The notes: generated by a model from the sequence alone, not told the origin. A stretch of 64,000 nt of DNA from Synechococcus sp. HK05 (GCF_019104765.1 NZ_JAHRXJ010000011.1:496001-560000); one strand, 5' to 3'. Shown: positions 26,510 to 36,345, numbered from the stretch's first letter. Made by a program: numbers and translations.

Positions 26510-27478
26510 GTGGTGCTTGCGGGCGTACAAGATCGTCTGGCGCCGCTTCAGAGCTGGCTGTTCCCGCGGCGAGTTTTTCTTCAGCTCGAGGATTTGGCTC
26601 TCACCGCATTGGTGCTGAATGGGCGCCGGTTGCGATGGCTGGAACGGGTGGTGTTACCGGAAGGCCTGTGTCGTGATGGCATCCCACAGGAGCCTGAAGC
26701 CTTGGGTGACTTCGTGGGTGATTGGTTGGTGGAACGAGGCTTTGCAGGGGCCCGTGTTCGGGCTGTCTTGCCGCGAGCCGCGACAGCATGGCGTGTAATC
26801 GAATGGCCCGATGCCGAGTGGCCGGAGAATCCCGAGCATGAGCTGATGAAGGATGCAGAGGCCCTGCAGTTGCCATGGCGGCTTGACGATCCGGCCGATG
26901 GATCGGATGTCTGCCTCACTGCATTGGCTGGAGTGTTGCCGCGCTCGTTGATGGTGGCGACGCGGCGCTCTGTGCTGGAGGGATGGATTGAGGTGTTGAG
27001 CCAAGCCGGTGTTGCCCTGGATGCCCTTGAGCCTTGGCAGGTGTGTGTGTGGAGAGGGGTGCCTCAGCCGGAGCATGCCGATGCGCCTGCTGGGCTGCGG
27101 CTGATGCTCGAGTTGGGTGTGAGGCAGAGCTGGCTGTTGGCGATCCATAACGGGGAGCCCTTTGGGGAGTGGCCCATGCCGGCTGCCCACGAGGGTTCAC
27201 GGTTGATTGATGCCTTGGATCAGTGGAGGCGTGAGGGCCCATGGTCGGCTTTGGTCGCTGATGCCCAGGTGCTGTGGCTGGTCTCGGTGGATGGCCTGCA
27301 GGCCCAGATTGAACCTGTTAGTGCTCTGCTGCGGCAGTGTTTGGCGTGGAAGCCTTGTCATCTCGACCCGTTGGCTTTGGGTTGGTGGATCAAGCCCGAT
27401 GGGATGGCCAGTGGAACTGAGAGCGAACTTGACCTGGCTGGGCTCTGGGGCTTAGCGGCAGGTGAGCACCTGTCATGA
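26510..27478 (+). CDS. pilM: PilM-like type IV pilus assembly protein
   Basis: 322 residues from a GTG doublet at 26510. Sequence similarity is weak. The call rests on position (first of four genes, followed by PilN-like, PilO-like and a secretin), size, and an actin-like/GspL-like layout with LEDLALTALVLNGRRLRWLERVVLPEG and VRAVLPRAATAWRVIEWPD. PilM is a cytoplasmic ATP-binding protein that holds the PilN N-terminus. I do not see a convincing phosphate-binding loop, so this version may not hydrolyse ATP. It overlaps pilN by 4 bases. Confidence 0.7.
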   Translation: MVLAGVQDRLAPLQSWLFPRRVFLQLEDLALTALVLNGRRLRWLERVVLPEGLCRDGIPQEPEALGDFVGDWLVERGFAGARVRAVLPRAATAWRVIEWPDAEWPENPEHELMKDAEALQLPWRLDDPADGSDVCLTALAGVLPRSLMVATRRSVLEGWIEVLSQAGVALDALEPWQVCVWRGVPQPEHADAPAGLRLMLELGVRQSWLLAIHNGEPFGEWPMPAAHEGSRLIDALDQWRREGPWSALVADAQVLWLVSVDGLQAQIEPVSALLRQCLAWKPCHLDPLALGWWIKPDGMASGTESELDLAGLWGLAAGEHLS

Positions 27479-28203
27479 AGTCGCCCAGTTGGTGGAATCT
27501 GGATTGGGATCTGTTGCGGCAGCGTCGCCTGGAGCGGGGCTTGTCTGGGAACGGTCAGCAACTTGTGCCGGCGACCCAACTGCTAGGGCGCGGATCGGCA
27601 CTCGGGGGAGGAGTTGTTCTGAGTGTGTTGTTGGTCTGGGGCTGGCTGCAGCTACGTGAAGGTCAGCTGGATCGGCGACTGGAGGGGTTACGGGGCATCC
27701 CTGGAATTGTTCAAACCCTCGAGAATCAGGCTCAGCAGCGCCGTCGTGCCTTAACGGCGATCCAGCGCAGTAACGAAGGGATTGCGAATGGTCTGGTTGC
27801 AGTGTCTTCGGGATCAGCACTGTTGGCGCAATTGGCTGCGATCACTCCGAAGGGCATTCAGATTACTGATGCAACGGTGCAAGGGCCCAACCTCCTGTTG
27901 AAGGGATTGGCCACTGATCCTCAGTCTTTTCGCCGGGTTAACGGGCTGAGTTTGCTGTTGTCGCAAACGCCATTGTTTCAGCCGGGTTCGGTTCAAGTGG
28001 TGAAACTTGTGCGTGAACCCATGGAGAAGGGTAAGCCGCAGAACGGCGAGGTCACTGTGGAGGTGCCTCCAGTGGCCTGGGAACTCAACGCGAAACTTGC
28101 CAAGCTCCCGGCTGATCGTCAACTGGCTCTGTTGCAGAAGCTGGGTGCTGATGGAATGGCCCGACGCTTACTGATTTTGGAGCAGGCGGGGGTATTGCGA
28201 TGA
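27475..28203 (+). CDS. pilN: PilN-like type IV pilus inner-membrane protein
   Basis: 242 residues. The short cytoplasmic N-terminus (NLDWDLLRQRRLERG) fits the conserved PilN tail that binds PilM. One membrane segment follows (residues ~43-60, ALGGGVVLSVLLVWGWLQL), then a coiled-coil region and a ferredoxin-like periplasmic domain (GSALLAQLAAITPKGIQITDATVQGPNLLLKGLA). With PilO it forms the inner-membrane alignment ring. It overlaps both neighbours by 4 bases. Confidence 0.82.
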   Translation: MKSPSWWNLDWDLLRQRRLERGLSGNGQQLVPATQLLGRGSALGGGVVLSVLLVWGWLQLREGQLDRRLEGLRGIPGIVQTLENQAQQRRRALTAIQRSNEGIANGLVAVSSGSALLAQLAAITPKGIQITDATVQGPNLLLKGLATDPQSFRRVNGLSLLLSQTPLFQPGSVQVVKLVREPMEKGKPQNGEVTVEVPPVAWELNAKLAKLPADRQLALLQKLGADGMARRLLILEQAGVLR

Positions 28204-28910
28204 CCAACTTTCAAGGTGGTTCTGCTAGCCCTGTTAGCCGCGAGCAGGTGTTGTTTTGGCTGCCTGTGGTGATGGCGGGCTTGATCAGTGTTGGCCTCGG
28301 TGCTTTTCTCATGTGGCCGAAGTGGCAGAGCTTGCAACAGGCCGAACGAGAGCTGCAGCAGTTGGATGAACAACGCCAGAGGATTCCGCTGCTCAGAGCG
28401 CAGCTGAAAAAGCTGGATGGCGATCGCAGCCAAGCTGAACTGCGCAGCAGTCAAATCTTAGGCTTGGTTGCTGGTAGTGGCGACATCCAAACCTTTATGG
28501 CGCAACTGAGCGCTGAGTCCCAGCGAACAGGTGTACAGCTGGAGAGTTATGAACCGCTGATTGAGCTCCCAAAAGATGATGTGGATCAGAAAAAACTGTC
28601 TACTTCTCAGCAAAAGAAAGATCCTGCTCCCCCCGTTGATCCATTGCTGGCGCCAGGTTTGCAAAAGACATCATTGCTGCTGGTTGCCCAAGGAAATGGT
28701 CCGCAACTCCTGGCTTTTTTGCGTAGCTTAGAGCGTTTAAGCCTGCTGGTTGTACAGAGTGATCTTAAGGTCACAGTTGACCAGTCAGAGGCAAAGCAGG
28801 CTGGTGCCAATGCTGAAGCAGTGCCGCCAAAGCCTGAGCTTCGTATTAATCTTGGATTGTATGCAGAGGCTCCTCAAAAAGCTGACGTGAAAAAGTCGGA
28901 GAAGCGCTGA
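28200..28910 (+). CDS. pilO: PilO-like type IV pilus inner-membrane protein
   Basis: 236 residues. One membrane segment at ~18-38 (LFWLPVVMAGLISVGLGAFLMW) is followed by a coiled coil (LQQAERELQQLDEQRQRIPLLRAQLKKL) and a periplasmic domain (IQTFMAQLSAESQRTGVQLESYEPL, LLLVAQGNGPQLLAFLRSLERLSLLVVQSDL) typical of PilO/GspM folds. It pairs with PilN. The Lys/Asp/Pro-rich insertion near 130-150 is unusual. There is no PilP gene between it and pilQ. Confidence 0.82.
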   Translation: MTNFQGGSASPVSREQVLFWLPVVMAGLISVGLGAFLMWPKWQSLQQAERELQQLDEQRQRIPLLRAQLKKLDGDRSQAELRSSQILGLVAGSGDIQTFMAQLSAESQRTGVQLESYEPLIELPKDDVDQKKLSTSQQKKDPAPPVDPLLAPGLQKTSLLLVAQGNGPQLLAFLRSLERLSLLVVQSDLKVTVDQSEAKQAGANAEAVPPKPELRINLGLYAEAPQKADVKKSEKR

Positions 28911-28995
28911 CTTCTCTTCTTGTGTTGTTGATGCTATCGAGGCACTGGCGTGAGCCGTCAAAATCGATACCATGCGTCAGGCTCGGACGTTTTGA

Positions 28996-31632
28996 GTGGT
29001 GCATCAGTCGTGGTCGCACTGGCCCGCGATGGGTTTGTCAGCGTTGCTGTTGGCTTCACCTCTGGAGATGCCTGTAGCTTTGGCTCAGGCTGAAGTGCGG
29101 CGAGATGGCGTGCAACTGAAGATTCGGCGCTTGCCCGATGCGATTGAGCTTGTTCTTGAAGATGTTGGTGGTGGTGGCGCGCTGGAGCAGAAGCGTGATG
29201 GCAAGCTTTGGTTGGGTGAATTGCGTACAGACCGGATTCGCGGTCTGAAAAGCGGACCGCAATCCTTAGCGATGCCTGATTCAGGCATGGAACGCATCAC
29301 ATTTGATGGCACGGGCCGCCTCTTTCAGCTGAAGGTGACCCCTGTGAAGGGGCAAGACGTGCCCGCACCGGTGGTGAGTAGTGATGGGAAGAACCTGGTG
29401 CTGCGTTTTGATGCACCTGTGTTGCCTGTGGTTCAAACGGCGCGGCCGAATCTGAGCACGCCTGTTCCGGTTCCTACCCCAGCGTTCGTACCTCCGCTTC
29501 GTCCTCGAGCCGTTGCACCGCCGCTGGGTGATATGGCAGTGGGGTCGATGGTGATTCGTAATCGAGCCTATGTCAATCTCAGCGGACCCCCCGTCACGAT
29601 GACAACGCGTGGCGCCAATGCGCGGGATGTTTTGATGGTGTTAGCGCAGATGGGAGGATATGGCTTTGCCTATTCAGATATGCAGGCCAATCAGATGAAT
29701 GGCCAGAACACTTCGGGACAATCAACTCGCTCCACTACATCGGAACCGCCGCCAGTCACTCCGGTAACAGTGGCATTTCGCAATGAACCCTATGAACGAG
29801 CCTTTAACTTCGTGTTGTTGACTTCTGGCCTCCAAGCTCGAAGGGAGGGAAATACTATTCTTGTTGGCGCTAATGTTTTATCCAAATCTATTGGTGCTCA
29901 ACTTTCTAAGGTTTATAGATTGAACCAGGTTGGCCCTGACCAGGCGGCAGATTACCTTGCCAATCTCGGTGCACAAGTCACAAAAACCAATACTATCACT
30001 ACAGCAAGCTCGCAAGGGGTTAGCCAGACAAATTCTGTTTCCAATGCACCTGCAGCTCAGACAACGACGTCAACAACAACTACTTCTGTCGAGTCTTTTG
30101 GCGCTGTAACTGGCCCTCTCTTAGGTCTTAATGCAACCACGGATACGAGGTTGGGTACTATTACCTTGTTCGGTGAATCTGCACTGATCTCTATTGCAGA
30201 GCAGTATTTGCGTCAGCTTGACCTCAGGCAGCGACAAGTTGCCTTGTCAGTCAAAATCCTTGACGTTAATCTCAGCAATGTCAGCGAAATAGACAACAGC
30301 TTTGCCTTGCGTTTTGGTAATAATTTCATTGTCAATGATCAAGGTCGTCTTCTTGCGGCTTTTGGCAGAAATCTTCCCGCTAATGGTGAGGAATTTTCGC
30401 AAGCACAAGCCTCCGTCACAAGAAGGAACTCTGGTTCTCGGGTGGATGCTGATTCGACGCGTTCAACTGGAAATGAGTCGACATCGACGTCGGGGAGCTC
30501 TTCTGGTATTCAGCGCTCATTGCAGTTGAATGTCGGTAATGACAGGTCGTTGACTCAGCAGCAGATCGAAGAACTCAATCTTGAGCTCACCAGGGAAACG
30601 GGGACAAAAGTTGTGCCTTTCCAAGAGAAAATCTTTAATGATGCGGGTGAGGTTGTTGCGGAAAACACCGTCTTTCGGGTGGAGCCTATTGATTCGCGCA
30701 GTAAATCTCTTAGCAATACACTTGCTAATTCAGTCACGGAAATTGTTCGCTCGACACTTGGATCTTCGGTTCAAATATCTCGAGCTGAAACGACTAATAC
30801 CTCTGAAGAAACTACGGGTTCTGGGCGTCGGTCGCGTAATGCATCGAGAAGCACTTTCGCGGATGCGGATAGATCTTCCGAATATCCATTTTCGACTCGG
30901 CCCAATCCTGGTAGAAACTATCCGGATCAAGAATTCTTTGACTTCTTGCAGGCCCAGATCATTTCAAGTAATACCAAGATTCTTGCGAGTCCAACCCTTA
31001 TCCTTCAGGAAGGAGATGGACCTAATGGCTCTAATCCAGATTTAAGGGGCACGGATAGCACCCGCATATCATCCGATGGAAAAATAGGAAGAGAGAGGGC
31101 AAATGAAGCCTACGTTCGGGTTGGAACCCAGTTAGTTACTTCGTATAATGTAAAGCAGGATATCAATGGTAATAACTTTTGTGAGCCTGTCTTTGGGAAT
31201 GCGGGCTTGACGTTTGGGGCCAGGGTGGAAAAGGTTGATGATAATGGATTTGTATCATTCTCCTTGTCTCCTGAAATATCGGCAGCGGTCGGTACTCAGG
31301 AGGTTGGTAATTGTGGTCTGATCAATCTGATTAATGATCGGCTGTTGGATACAGGGCGTGTTCGCGTGCGCGATGGTCAAACTCTGATTCTTACGGGTGT
31401 GATCTCATCGCGAGATCAGCAGGTTGTCTCCAAGTGGCCCATCTTGGGCGATATGCCTTTGATTGGGCAGTTCTTTAGGCGCACGAATGGTGATCGCACG
31501 AAGAACGAGCTTGTGATTATGGTGACACCACGCATTATCAACGATGAGCAGGGCGGCCTGTATGGGTATGGTTATCAACCATCTACGCGTGACGCTAGAA
31601 CATTGATCTATAGTGCTGATCGCAACCCATAG
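28996..31632 (+). CDS. pilQ: type IV pilus secretin PilQ with AMIN domain
   Basis: 878 residues from GTG 28996. After a signal peptide, residues ~33-135 are an AMIN-like beta domain that would bind peptidoglycan (VQLKIRRLPDAIELVLED). STN/N0 follows (TTRGANARDVLMVLAQMGGYGFAYSD), then an N1-type domain (VYRLNQVGPDQAADYLANLG), with Ser/Thr-rich loops between. The secretin core near the C-terminus has NTKILASPTLILQEG, RVRDGQTLILTGVIS, WPILGDMPLIGQFF and NELVIMVTPRII. It forms the outer-membrane pore for the pilus. The second half is less GC-rich than the first. Only 2 bases separate its stop from the convergent RTX gene. Confidence 0.93.
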   Translation: MVHQSWSHWPAMGLSALLLASPLEMPVALAQAEVRRDGVQLKIRRLPDAIELVLEDVGGGGALEQKRDGKLWLGELRTDRIRGLKSGPQSLAMPDSGMERITFDGTGRLFQLKVTPVKGQDVPAPVVSSDGKNLVLRFDAPVLPVVQTARPNLSTPVPVPTPAFVPPLRPRAVAPPLGDMAVGSMVIRNRAYVNLSGPPVTMTTRGANARDVLMVLAQMGGYGFAYSDMQANQMNGQNTSGQSTRSTTSEPPPVTPVTVAFRNEPYERAFNFVLLTSGLQARREGNTILVGANVLSKSIGAQLSKVYRLNQVGPDQAADYLANLGAQVTKTNTITTASSQGVSQTNSVSNAPAAQTTTSTTTTSVESFGAVTGPLLGLNATTDTRLGTITLFGESALISIAEQYLRQLDLRQRQVALSVKILDVNLSNVSEIDNSFALRFGNNFIVNDQGRLLAAFGRNLPANGEEFSQAQASVTRRNSGSRVDADSTRSTGNESTSTSGSSSGIQRSLQLNVGNDRSLTQQQIEELNLELTRETGTKVVPFQEKIFNDAGEVVAENTVFRVEPIDSRSKSLSNTLANSVTEIVRSTLGSSVQISRAETTNTSEETTGSGRRSRNASRSTFADADRSSEYPFSTRPNPGRNYPDQEFFDFLQAQIISSNTKILASPTLILQEGDGPNGSNPDLRGTDSTRISSDGKIGRERANEAYVRVGTQLVTSYNVKQDINGNNFCEPVFGNAGLTFGARVEKVDDNGFVSFSLSPEISAAVGTQEVGNCGLINLINDRLLDTGRVRVRDGQTLILTGVISSRDQQVVSKWPILGDMPLIGQFFRRTNGDRTKNELVIMVTPRIINDEQGGLYGYGYQPSTRDARTLIYSADRNP

Positions 31633-31634
31633 GC

Positions 31635-32813
31635 TTAAAGGTTGACGGGTTCAAAGTCTCCGTTATCGATGGGTTGTATGCCATCGGTGCTGAATAGGAT
31701 GTCGTTGGCTGTTAAACCTGTAAAAAATGGTAGCAGGATCGTCGAGTTTCCATAGTTAATGCGTGTGTCGCGACCGTTCTCCAGTGCTTGGATCTCATTG
31801 ATGGAGAGCCCATTAGCGAATACGAGGCGATCGCCTTCGGCGGGATTGAAGTCAAAAATAATATCGCTCCCTTCGTCTAGTGTCTTGAAGACAAATCGGT
31901 CGGCGCCCCCCTTTGGAGCATTGTTGTCTACGGTGCGATCGGGGATAACGTAGGTTTCTTTCGTTGTTCTGCCGCTGAATTGCCCATCTTCTCCAATCAC
32001 GGGTACGTCAAAGGTGATTGTCTTGGCGTTGGCAGGCACGTTATCGGGGTCGAAATTGCTTGGGTCCTGATTGAAGAGGTCGAAAATAATTGGATCGTAG
32101 ACAAAGGGTTGTAGGCCTTCGGTTGGAGGTGTGAAAAAGCCGAGCTGATCGTAGATGTCAAAGATGAATGGATCCGTTGCAAATGGTGCCGGAAATGCAA
32201 ATTGATAGTCTCCATACATAAAGTCGTCGCTGGCGCCGCTAATCAGTTGGTCGCTCCCTCCGCGAGCTGGCCCATAGAAGCTGATGCCATCGCCATACAT
32301 CGTGGTGCGTGTTCCGAACACAGGGGAGCCTGTGAGAATGTCATTAGCGCCCTGGGCGCTGGCTTGTAGCTCAAGCGCATCGCCCACCATTTCTGTGATC
32401 ACGCCAAAGGCTTGGAGATCATCAATCCCGCCTCGGCCATAGAGATTCTGGCTATCTCCCACCAAGCGGTCGATGCACCCAAATCCCCCCAGAAGTTCGT
32501 CTTCGCCGCCAGCCTCGCCAACCTTGATGAGCGCAATATCGCCAAGCAGCTGGTTCTGATCTTGGCGGCGAGCCTGCGTGTTTCCAGCCCTGAGCTGATC
32601 ATTGCCGAGATCGCCAATCATGTTGTCGAATCCCGAGCCGCCATCGATCACATCATTGCCACGGCTGCCTGTGCCGGCGTCGTTGTTGCCGCGCAGCAGG
32701 ATCGTGTATCCACGATTCGTTGTTTTGACTGTGACCTTGTTCGGCTTGCCGTTAAACCGGTACACCGTGCGGCCATTCCTGGGTCCCGTGATCAAGGTGC
32801 GTTCTGCGGCCAT
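31635..32813 (-). CDS. RTX-type calcium-binding repeat protein
   Basis: 392 residues, no signal peptide. The N-terminal part (GPRNGRTVYRFNGKPNKVTVKTTNRGYTILLRG) leads into nonapeptide-like repeats (NDAGTGSRGNDVIDGGSGFDNMIGDLGNDQLRAG, later DDFMYGD), with a C-terminal beta-rich module (ADRFVFKTLDEGSDIIFDFNPAEGDRLVFANGLSINEIQAL) typical of proteins exported by type I secretion. It probably binds calcium outside the cell; any enzymatic role is unseen. GC is lower than in the core genes. It lies 8 bases after the pentapeptide gene, so the two are likely one operon. Confidence 0.82.
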   Translation of the reverse strand: MAAERTLITGPRNGRTVYRFNGKPNKVTVKTTNRGYTILLRGNNDAGTGSRGNDVIDGGSGFDNMIGDLGNDQLRAGNTQARRQDQNQLLGDIALIKVGEAGGEDELLGGFGCIDRLVGDSQNLYGRGGIDDLQAFGVITEMVGDALELQASAQGANDILTGSPVFGTRTTMYGDGISFYGPARGGSDQLISGASDDFMYGDYQFAFPAPFATDPFIFDIYDQLGFFTPPTEGLQPFVYDPIIFDLFNQDPSNFDPDNVPANAKTITFDVPVIGEDGQFSGRTTKETYVIPDRTVDNNAPKGGADRFVFKTLDEGSDIIFDFNPAEGDRLVFANGLSINEIQALENGRDTRINYGNSTILLPFFTGLTANDILFSTDGIQPIDNGDFEPVNL

Positions 32814-32821
32814 GGTTCAGC

Positions 32822-33613
32822 TCAGAAAGGAACAGGTGCGAAAAACTTCACGGCAAGTGGCGCAAGCTGTTGGAACAGGCCAGCGGCGCCGCTGAGAATC
32901 TGACTGCCCCAACCGTTGCCAGCCTGACCTTTCGCCGCTTTTTGTTGTCGTTCCACGGCTTGACGGATGTCTTTCGCAAGTTTTGGATCGCCTTCCCCTT
33001 CAAACAGCTGAGCGGCGTACAGCAGGTCACGCTGTGCTGGCTCAAGTTGTGCTTGTTCTGATCGGATGATGCCTCGCGCTAGCCAAGTGATAGCAGCATC
33101 AGGTTTTTTGGTGAGCGCTTTGTTGAAAAAATCTTCCGCTTGCATCAGCTGCCCTCGTTGTGCAGCTTCCACGCCTGCATTGTGCATGGCGGCGTAGCTG
33201 CTCGATTCGGCCGTGATGCCAACCGCACCTGTCCAGTGGGTGCTGGCCAGCCCCTCGGGATCCACAAGGGCACCGCTGAGATCGCTCTCGCGTAGATCAG
33301 CTCCGTTCAGCTGTGCGCCCCGTAGATCAGCGCCGCGCAGCGTGGCACCCATCAACGTGGTGTGGCTCAGATTGGCGCCGCGAAGATCCGCCCCATCCAG
33401 GCGAGCACGGCTCAAATTGGCGCGTTGCAGTTGCGCTTTTGCCAGTTGGGCATCACGCAGGTCGGCAAAGGTGAGATCGGCATCCTGAAGCTTGCAGCCC
33501 GTGCAGGCTTTCGCATCCAGCAACCGCACGAGATCCTCTGACGCCACGGCCGCTCCACTTCCGATCAAGCAGCTCGCCAGGCCAATCACAAGGGGAGCTA
33601 GTGGTTTCCTCAT
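32822..33613 (-). CDS. exported pentapeptide-repeat and TPR protein
   Basis: 263 residues from ATG 33613. It has a signal peptide (LAPLVIGLASCLIGSGAAVAS), then a CxxC (AKACTGCKL), then about eight A(D/N)LxxA pentapeptide units (DADLTFADLRDAQLAKAQLQRANLSRARLDGADLRGANL in short form) forming a right-handed beta helix to about residue 120. A helical part follows with tetratricopeptide character (NAGVEAAQRGQLMQAEDFFNKALTKKPDAAITWLARG). Such proteins are common in cyanobacteria and mostly of unknown role, probably protein-binding scaffolds in the lumen or periplasm. The upstream start at 33661 would bury the signal peptide. Confidence 0.82.
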   Translation of the reverse strand: MRKPLAPLVIGLASCLIGSGAAVASEDLVRLLDAKACTGCKLQDADLTFADLRDAQLAKAQLQRANLSRARLDGADLRGANLSHTTLMGATLRGADLRGAQLNGADLRESDLSGALVDPEGLASTHWTGAVGITAESSSYAAMHNAGVEAAQRGQLMQAEDFFNKALTKKPDAAITWLARGIIRSEQAQLEPAQRDLLYAAQLFEGEGDPKLAKDIRQAVERQQKAAKGQAGNGWGSQILSGAAGLFQQLAPLAVKFFAPVPF

Positions 33614-33675
33614 CAACCTGCGGACGATGGTTCTGCGGATGATGGCTGCTTCATACCCCATTTGGCCGGCGCTGC

Positions 33676-34041
33676 CTACGGGGTTGGTGACGGTGTGGGC
33701 GTTGTTGCTTGGGATGACGACTGTTCAGGCTGTGCGGTTGGCACCGACTGCAGGCAAGGCTGCAACGGCGGCTCTCGCTTCACGATCCGATGGGCCGCTG
33801 GTAGCGGCTGTGTTGCGGCCATGGCTGCACGCACCTGATTGAGGCAGGGCAGGCCACTGCTGCAGCTGGAGAGGTTGATCCCATTCACCCGCTCTCGAGG
33901 TGTGGCTGGCGTGGGTTTCTCCTGGAAGAACTGCTCGTCGGGATCGCAGAACGTTTGCGCCTGGGCAACGGGACAGGTGTGTAGTGCGAGCAGACCAAGA
34001 CCTGTGCCCAAGACCCATCCGGCCCTTGTCTTCGATCTCAT
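33676..34041 (-). CDS. small exported protein, unknown function
   Basis: 121 residues from ATG 34041. A signal peptide (WVLGTGLGLLALHTCPVAQAQ) is followed by TFCDPDEQFFQEK and a region with a CSSGLPCLNQVRAAM motif, giving cysteines likely to pair, and a Gln/Ser/Thr/Pro-rich tail. Family not recognised. It lies 62 bases before the pentapeptide gene on the same strand and may share its transcript. It is divergent from the CobD-like gene by 100 bases. Confidence 0.6.
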   Translation of the reverse strand: MRSKTRAGWVLGTGLGLLALHTCPVAQAQTFCDPDEQFFQEKPTPATPRERVNGINLSSCSSGLPCLNQVRAAMAATQPLPAAHRIVKREPPLQPCLQSVPTAQPEQSSSQATTPTPSPTP

Positions 34042-34141
34042 CCCCCTTCTTGGCCAAGGCGCGCTGCGAATCCTATGGAGATATCTGCGGATCGCAGCAT
34101 CCACCGGGGATGTTCTTAGCTGGTGGGCACCAGGACCGTTC

Positions 34142-35254
34142 ATGGTGCAGGCAACCCACGGCGGCAATCTCGACGCAACGGCCCGTCGCCTCGGCTGCAG
34201 GCCTGAGCAGCTCTTGGATGCCAGTGCTTCCCTGGTGCCGTTTGCCTGGCCCGGCTATCTACGGCGTGCGCTTCGCCAGGCAGCTTGCAGGCCTTATCCC
34301 GATCGCGAGGCGTTTGGCTTGCGCAGCCGTTTGGCTGCGGTGCATGGTGTGGACCCACTTGCCGTGCTGCCTGGCAATGGTGCCTCTGAGCTGTTCACCT
34401 GGGCTGCTCGCGACGCCACTGATCTCGGCGTTTCGATTCTTCCGCAACCGGGCTTTGCGGATTACAAGCGTGCATTGCGTTGCTGGGGCGGGCGCTGGTC
34501 TGCTCGGCCGCTGCCGCTGCACTGGTCCCTGGCGCGGTCTGGTTTTGATTCAGCAGTCTCGGCTGGTGATGCAGACGTGCTGTGGATCACCAACCCTCAC
34601 AACCCCACTGGTCAGCTTTGGGACCGTGCATCTTTGCAGCCCTTGCTGCAACGCTTTGCGCTGGTGATCTGTGATGAGGCGTTTTTACCTTTAGTTCCAG
34701 AGGGAGATCAACAGTCCCTGATTCCTTGGGTGGAGAACTATCCCAACCTCATTGTGATTCGGAGTCTGACCAAGCTGTACAGCATTGCAGGTTTGCGCTT
34801 GGGCTATGCCATTGCAGATCCGGCTCGGCTGCAGCGCTGGAGCCAATGGCGAGATCCCTGGCCCGTGAATGCCATAGCGGCGGCCGTGGGCGAAGAGCTG
34901 GTTCGTGAACCTCGCCGCTACCAAGCCTGGATCCAGCGTGTGCAGCGTTGGACATCGCAAGAGGGAGCATGGTTGCAGCGCCAGCTTGCTTCCCTGCCAG
35001 GCATCAATCCGATGCCATCGGCGGCGAATTATGTGCTGATCCGTGGTGAGTGCAACGGAGAGCCCTGTTCATTGCAGCCCCTACGGGAGGTGTTGGAAGT
35101 TCAACGTCGCATTCTTTTGAGGGATTGCCGCTCGTTTGATGAGCTTGATGAGAGCTGGCTGCGTATGGGTTACCAGAGCCATCGCGATAACCGTCGCATC
35201 CTTCACGCGATGCGTCAGGAGCTGAGCTCCATCAACAACCCGGCCAACAGCTGA
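34142..35254 (+). CDS. CobD-like threonine-phosphate decarboxylase / fold-I aminotransferase
   Basis: 370 residues from ATG 34142 ([18 protein letters not shown]), the usual opening of CobD-like proteins (HGG). It is a fold-type-I PLP enzyme: [31 protein letters not shown] and the PLP lysine in [16 protein letters not shown]. CobD makes aminopropanol phosphate for the cobalamin nucleotide loop. Similarity to histidinol-phosphate aminotransferase is close, but a better HisC candidate is at 61723, which supports the cobalamin role. No other cobalamin gene is adjacent. It overlaps murG by 40 bases at the 3' end. Confidence 0.8.
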   Translation: MVQATHGGNLDATARRLGCRPEQLLDASASLVPFAWPGYLRRALRQAACRPYPDREAFGLRSRLAAVHGVDPLAVLPGNGASELFTWAARDATDLGVSILPQPGFADYKRALRCWGGRWSARPLPLHWSLARSGFDSAVSAGDADVLWITNPHNPTGQLWDRASLQPLLQRFALVICDEAFLPLVPEGDQQSLIPWVENYPNLIVIRSLTKLYSIAGLRLGYAIADPARLQRWSQWRDPWPVNAIAAAVGEELVREPRRYQAWIQRVQRWTSQEGAWLQRQLASLPGINPMPSAANYVLIRGECNGEPCSLQPLREVLEVQRRILLRDCRSFDELDESWLRMGYQSHRDNRRILHAMRQELSSINNPANS

Positions 35255-36291
35255 TCCGCATCCCGCACCGCCAGCCGCTCCATCCCCGCGCGCAGCTGCA
35301 GCAGCGGATCCACAGCTGGATCGCAGCCCCGCAGGCGCGGCCCCAGCAGCCGCCAGATCGCCTGCTCCAGCGCCGGGTGCTCCGGTGGGTGCTGCCACAC
35401 GATCACGGCGGCGCCGAGGGCGGCGGCGGCACCGGCGTTGGCGTCTTGATGCTTGTCGGCGGCCTGGGGGAAGGGCACCAGGATCGACGGGCTGCCGCAC
35501 ACCGCCAGTTCGCTCAGGCTGCCGGCACCGGCGCGGCTGATCACCAGATCGGCGTGTTGGAGCAGGCCGGCCACTTCATCGCTGAACGGGCGCTCGGCGT
35601 AGGCGGGGTGCTGCAGCTGGCCGCTCTCGGGATCGTTGCTGCCGCTGAGGTGCACCACGCGGCAGCCGGCCGCGAGCAGCCGTGGCAACACGGGGCGCAC
35701 CATGCGATTGAGGCCCACGGCCCCCTGGCTGCCGCCCATCACCACCAGCAGGGGCCCGGAGCCGGCGGGCACCCAAGCCGGCAGGGCGGCGGGTTGCAGA
35801 AACTCCCGCCGCACGGGCGTTCCCGTCACCCTTGGCTGGCAGCCCTGGAGACGCTCGGCGGCCTGGGGTAAGCCCACGGCCACGTGGGTGCAAAAGCGGC
35901 CTAGCAGCCTCGTCACCCGGCCGGGCACGCCGTTGGATTCGTGCAGCACCACAGGCACGCTGCACCAGCGGGCGCCAAGGATCGCTGGCGCAGCGATGTA
36001 GCCGCCGGTGCTGAACACCACGCGGATGCCTTCGCGGCGGATCAGCTGGCGCACGCTCCAGCTGGCGCCAAACAAGCGCAAGAGGTTGAGCAGTTTCTCC
36101 AGGCCGCGCCCTTGTAATCCGCCGGCGTTCACGGTGTGGAGCGGGATGTCGGCAGGCACCAGCTCTGTTTCCAGCCGATCCGGCACCCCCAGCCATTGGA
36201 TCTGCCAATCGGCTGGAAGGGCCTGAGCTACCGCCAGAGCCGGAAACAGATGTCCGCCGGTGCCGCTGGCCGCGATCAACAGGCGGGACAT
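35215..36291 (-). CDS. murG: UDP-GlcNAc:lipid I N-acetylglucosaminyltransferase
   Basis: 358 residues. MurG adds GlcNAc to lipid I to form lipid II at the inner face of the plasma membrane. The N-terminal loop [18 protein letters not shown], then [46 protein letters not shown] and the UDP-binding region [36 protein letters not shown] are all present. The start ATG is at 36291, divergent from the next exported protein by 54 bases. The 40-base tail overlap with the convergent aminotransferase gene is the longest between two well-supported genes here. Confidence 0.95.
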   Translation of the reverse strand: MSRLLIAASGTGGHLFPALAVAQALPADWQIQWLGVPDRLETELVPADIPLHTVNAGGLQGRGLEKLLNLLRLFGASWSVRQLIRREGIRVVFSTGGYIAAPAILGARWCSVPVVLHESNGVPGRVTRLLGRFCTHVAVGLPQAAERLQGCQPRVTGTPVRREFLQPAALPAWVPAGSGPLLVVMGGSQGAVGLNRMVRPVLPRLLAAGCRVVHLSGSNDPESGQLQHPAYAERPFSDEVAGLLQHADLVISRAGAGSLSELAVCGSPSILVPFPQAADKHQDANAGAAAALGAAVIVWQHPPEHPALEQAIWRLLGPRLRGCDPAVDPLLQLRAGMERLAVRDADQLLAGLLMELSS

Positions 36292-36345
36292 GGGCGCGGC
36301 GGGAAGGCGCGCCTAACTTAAGGGCCGTTTGTTGGTTGAGCCCCA

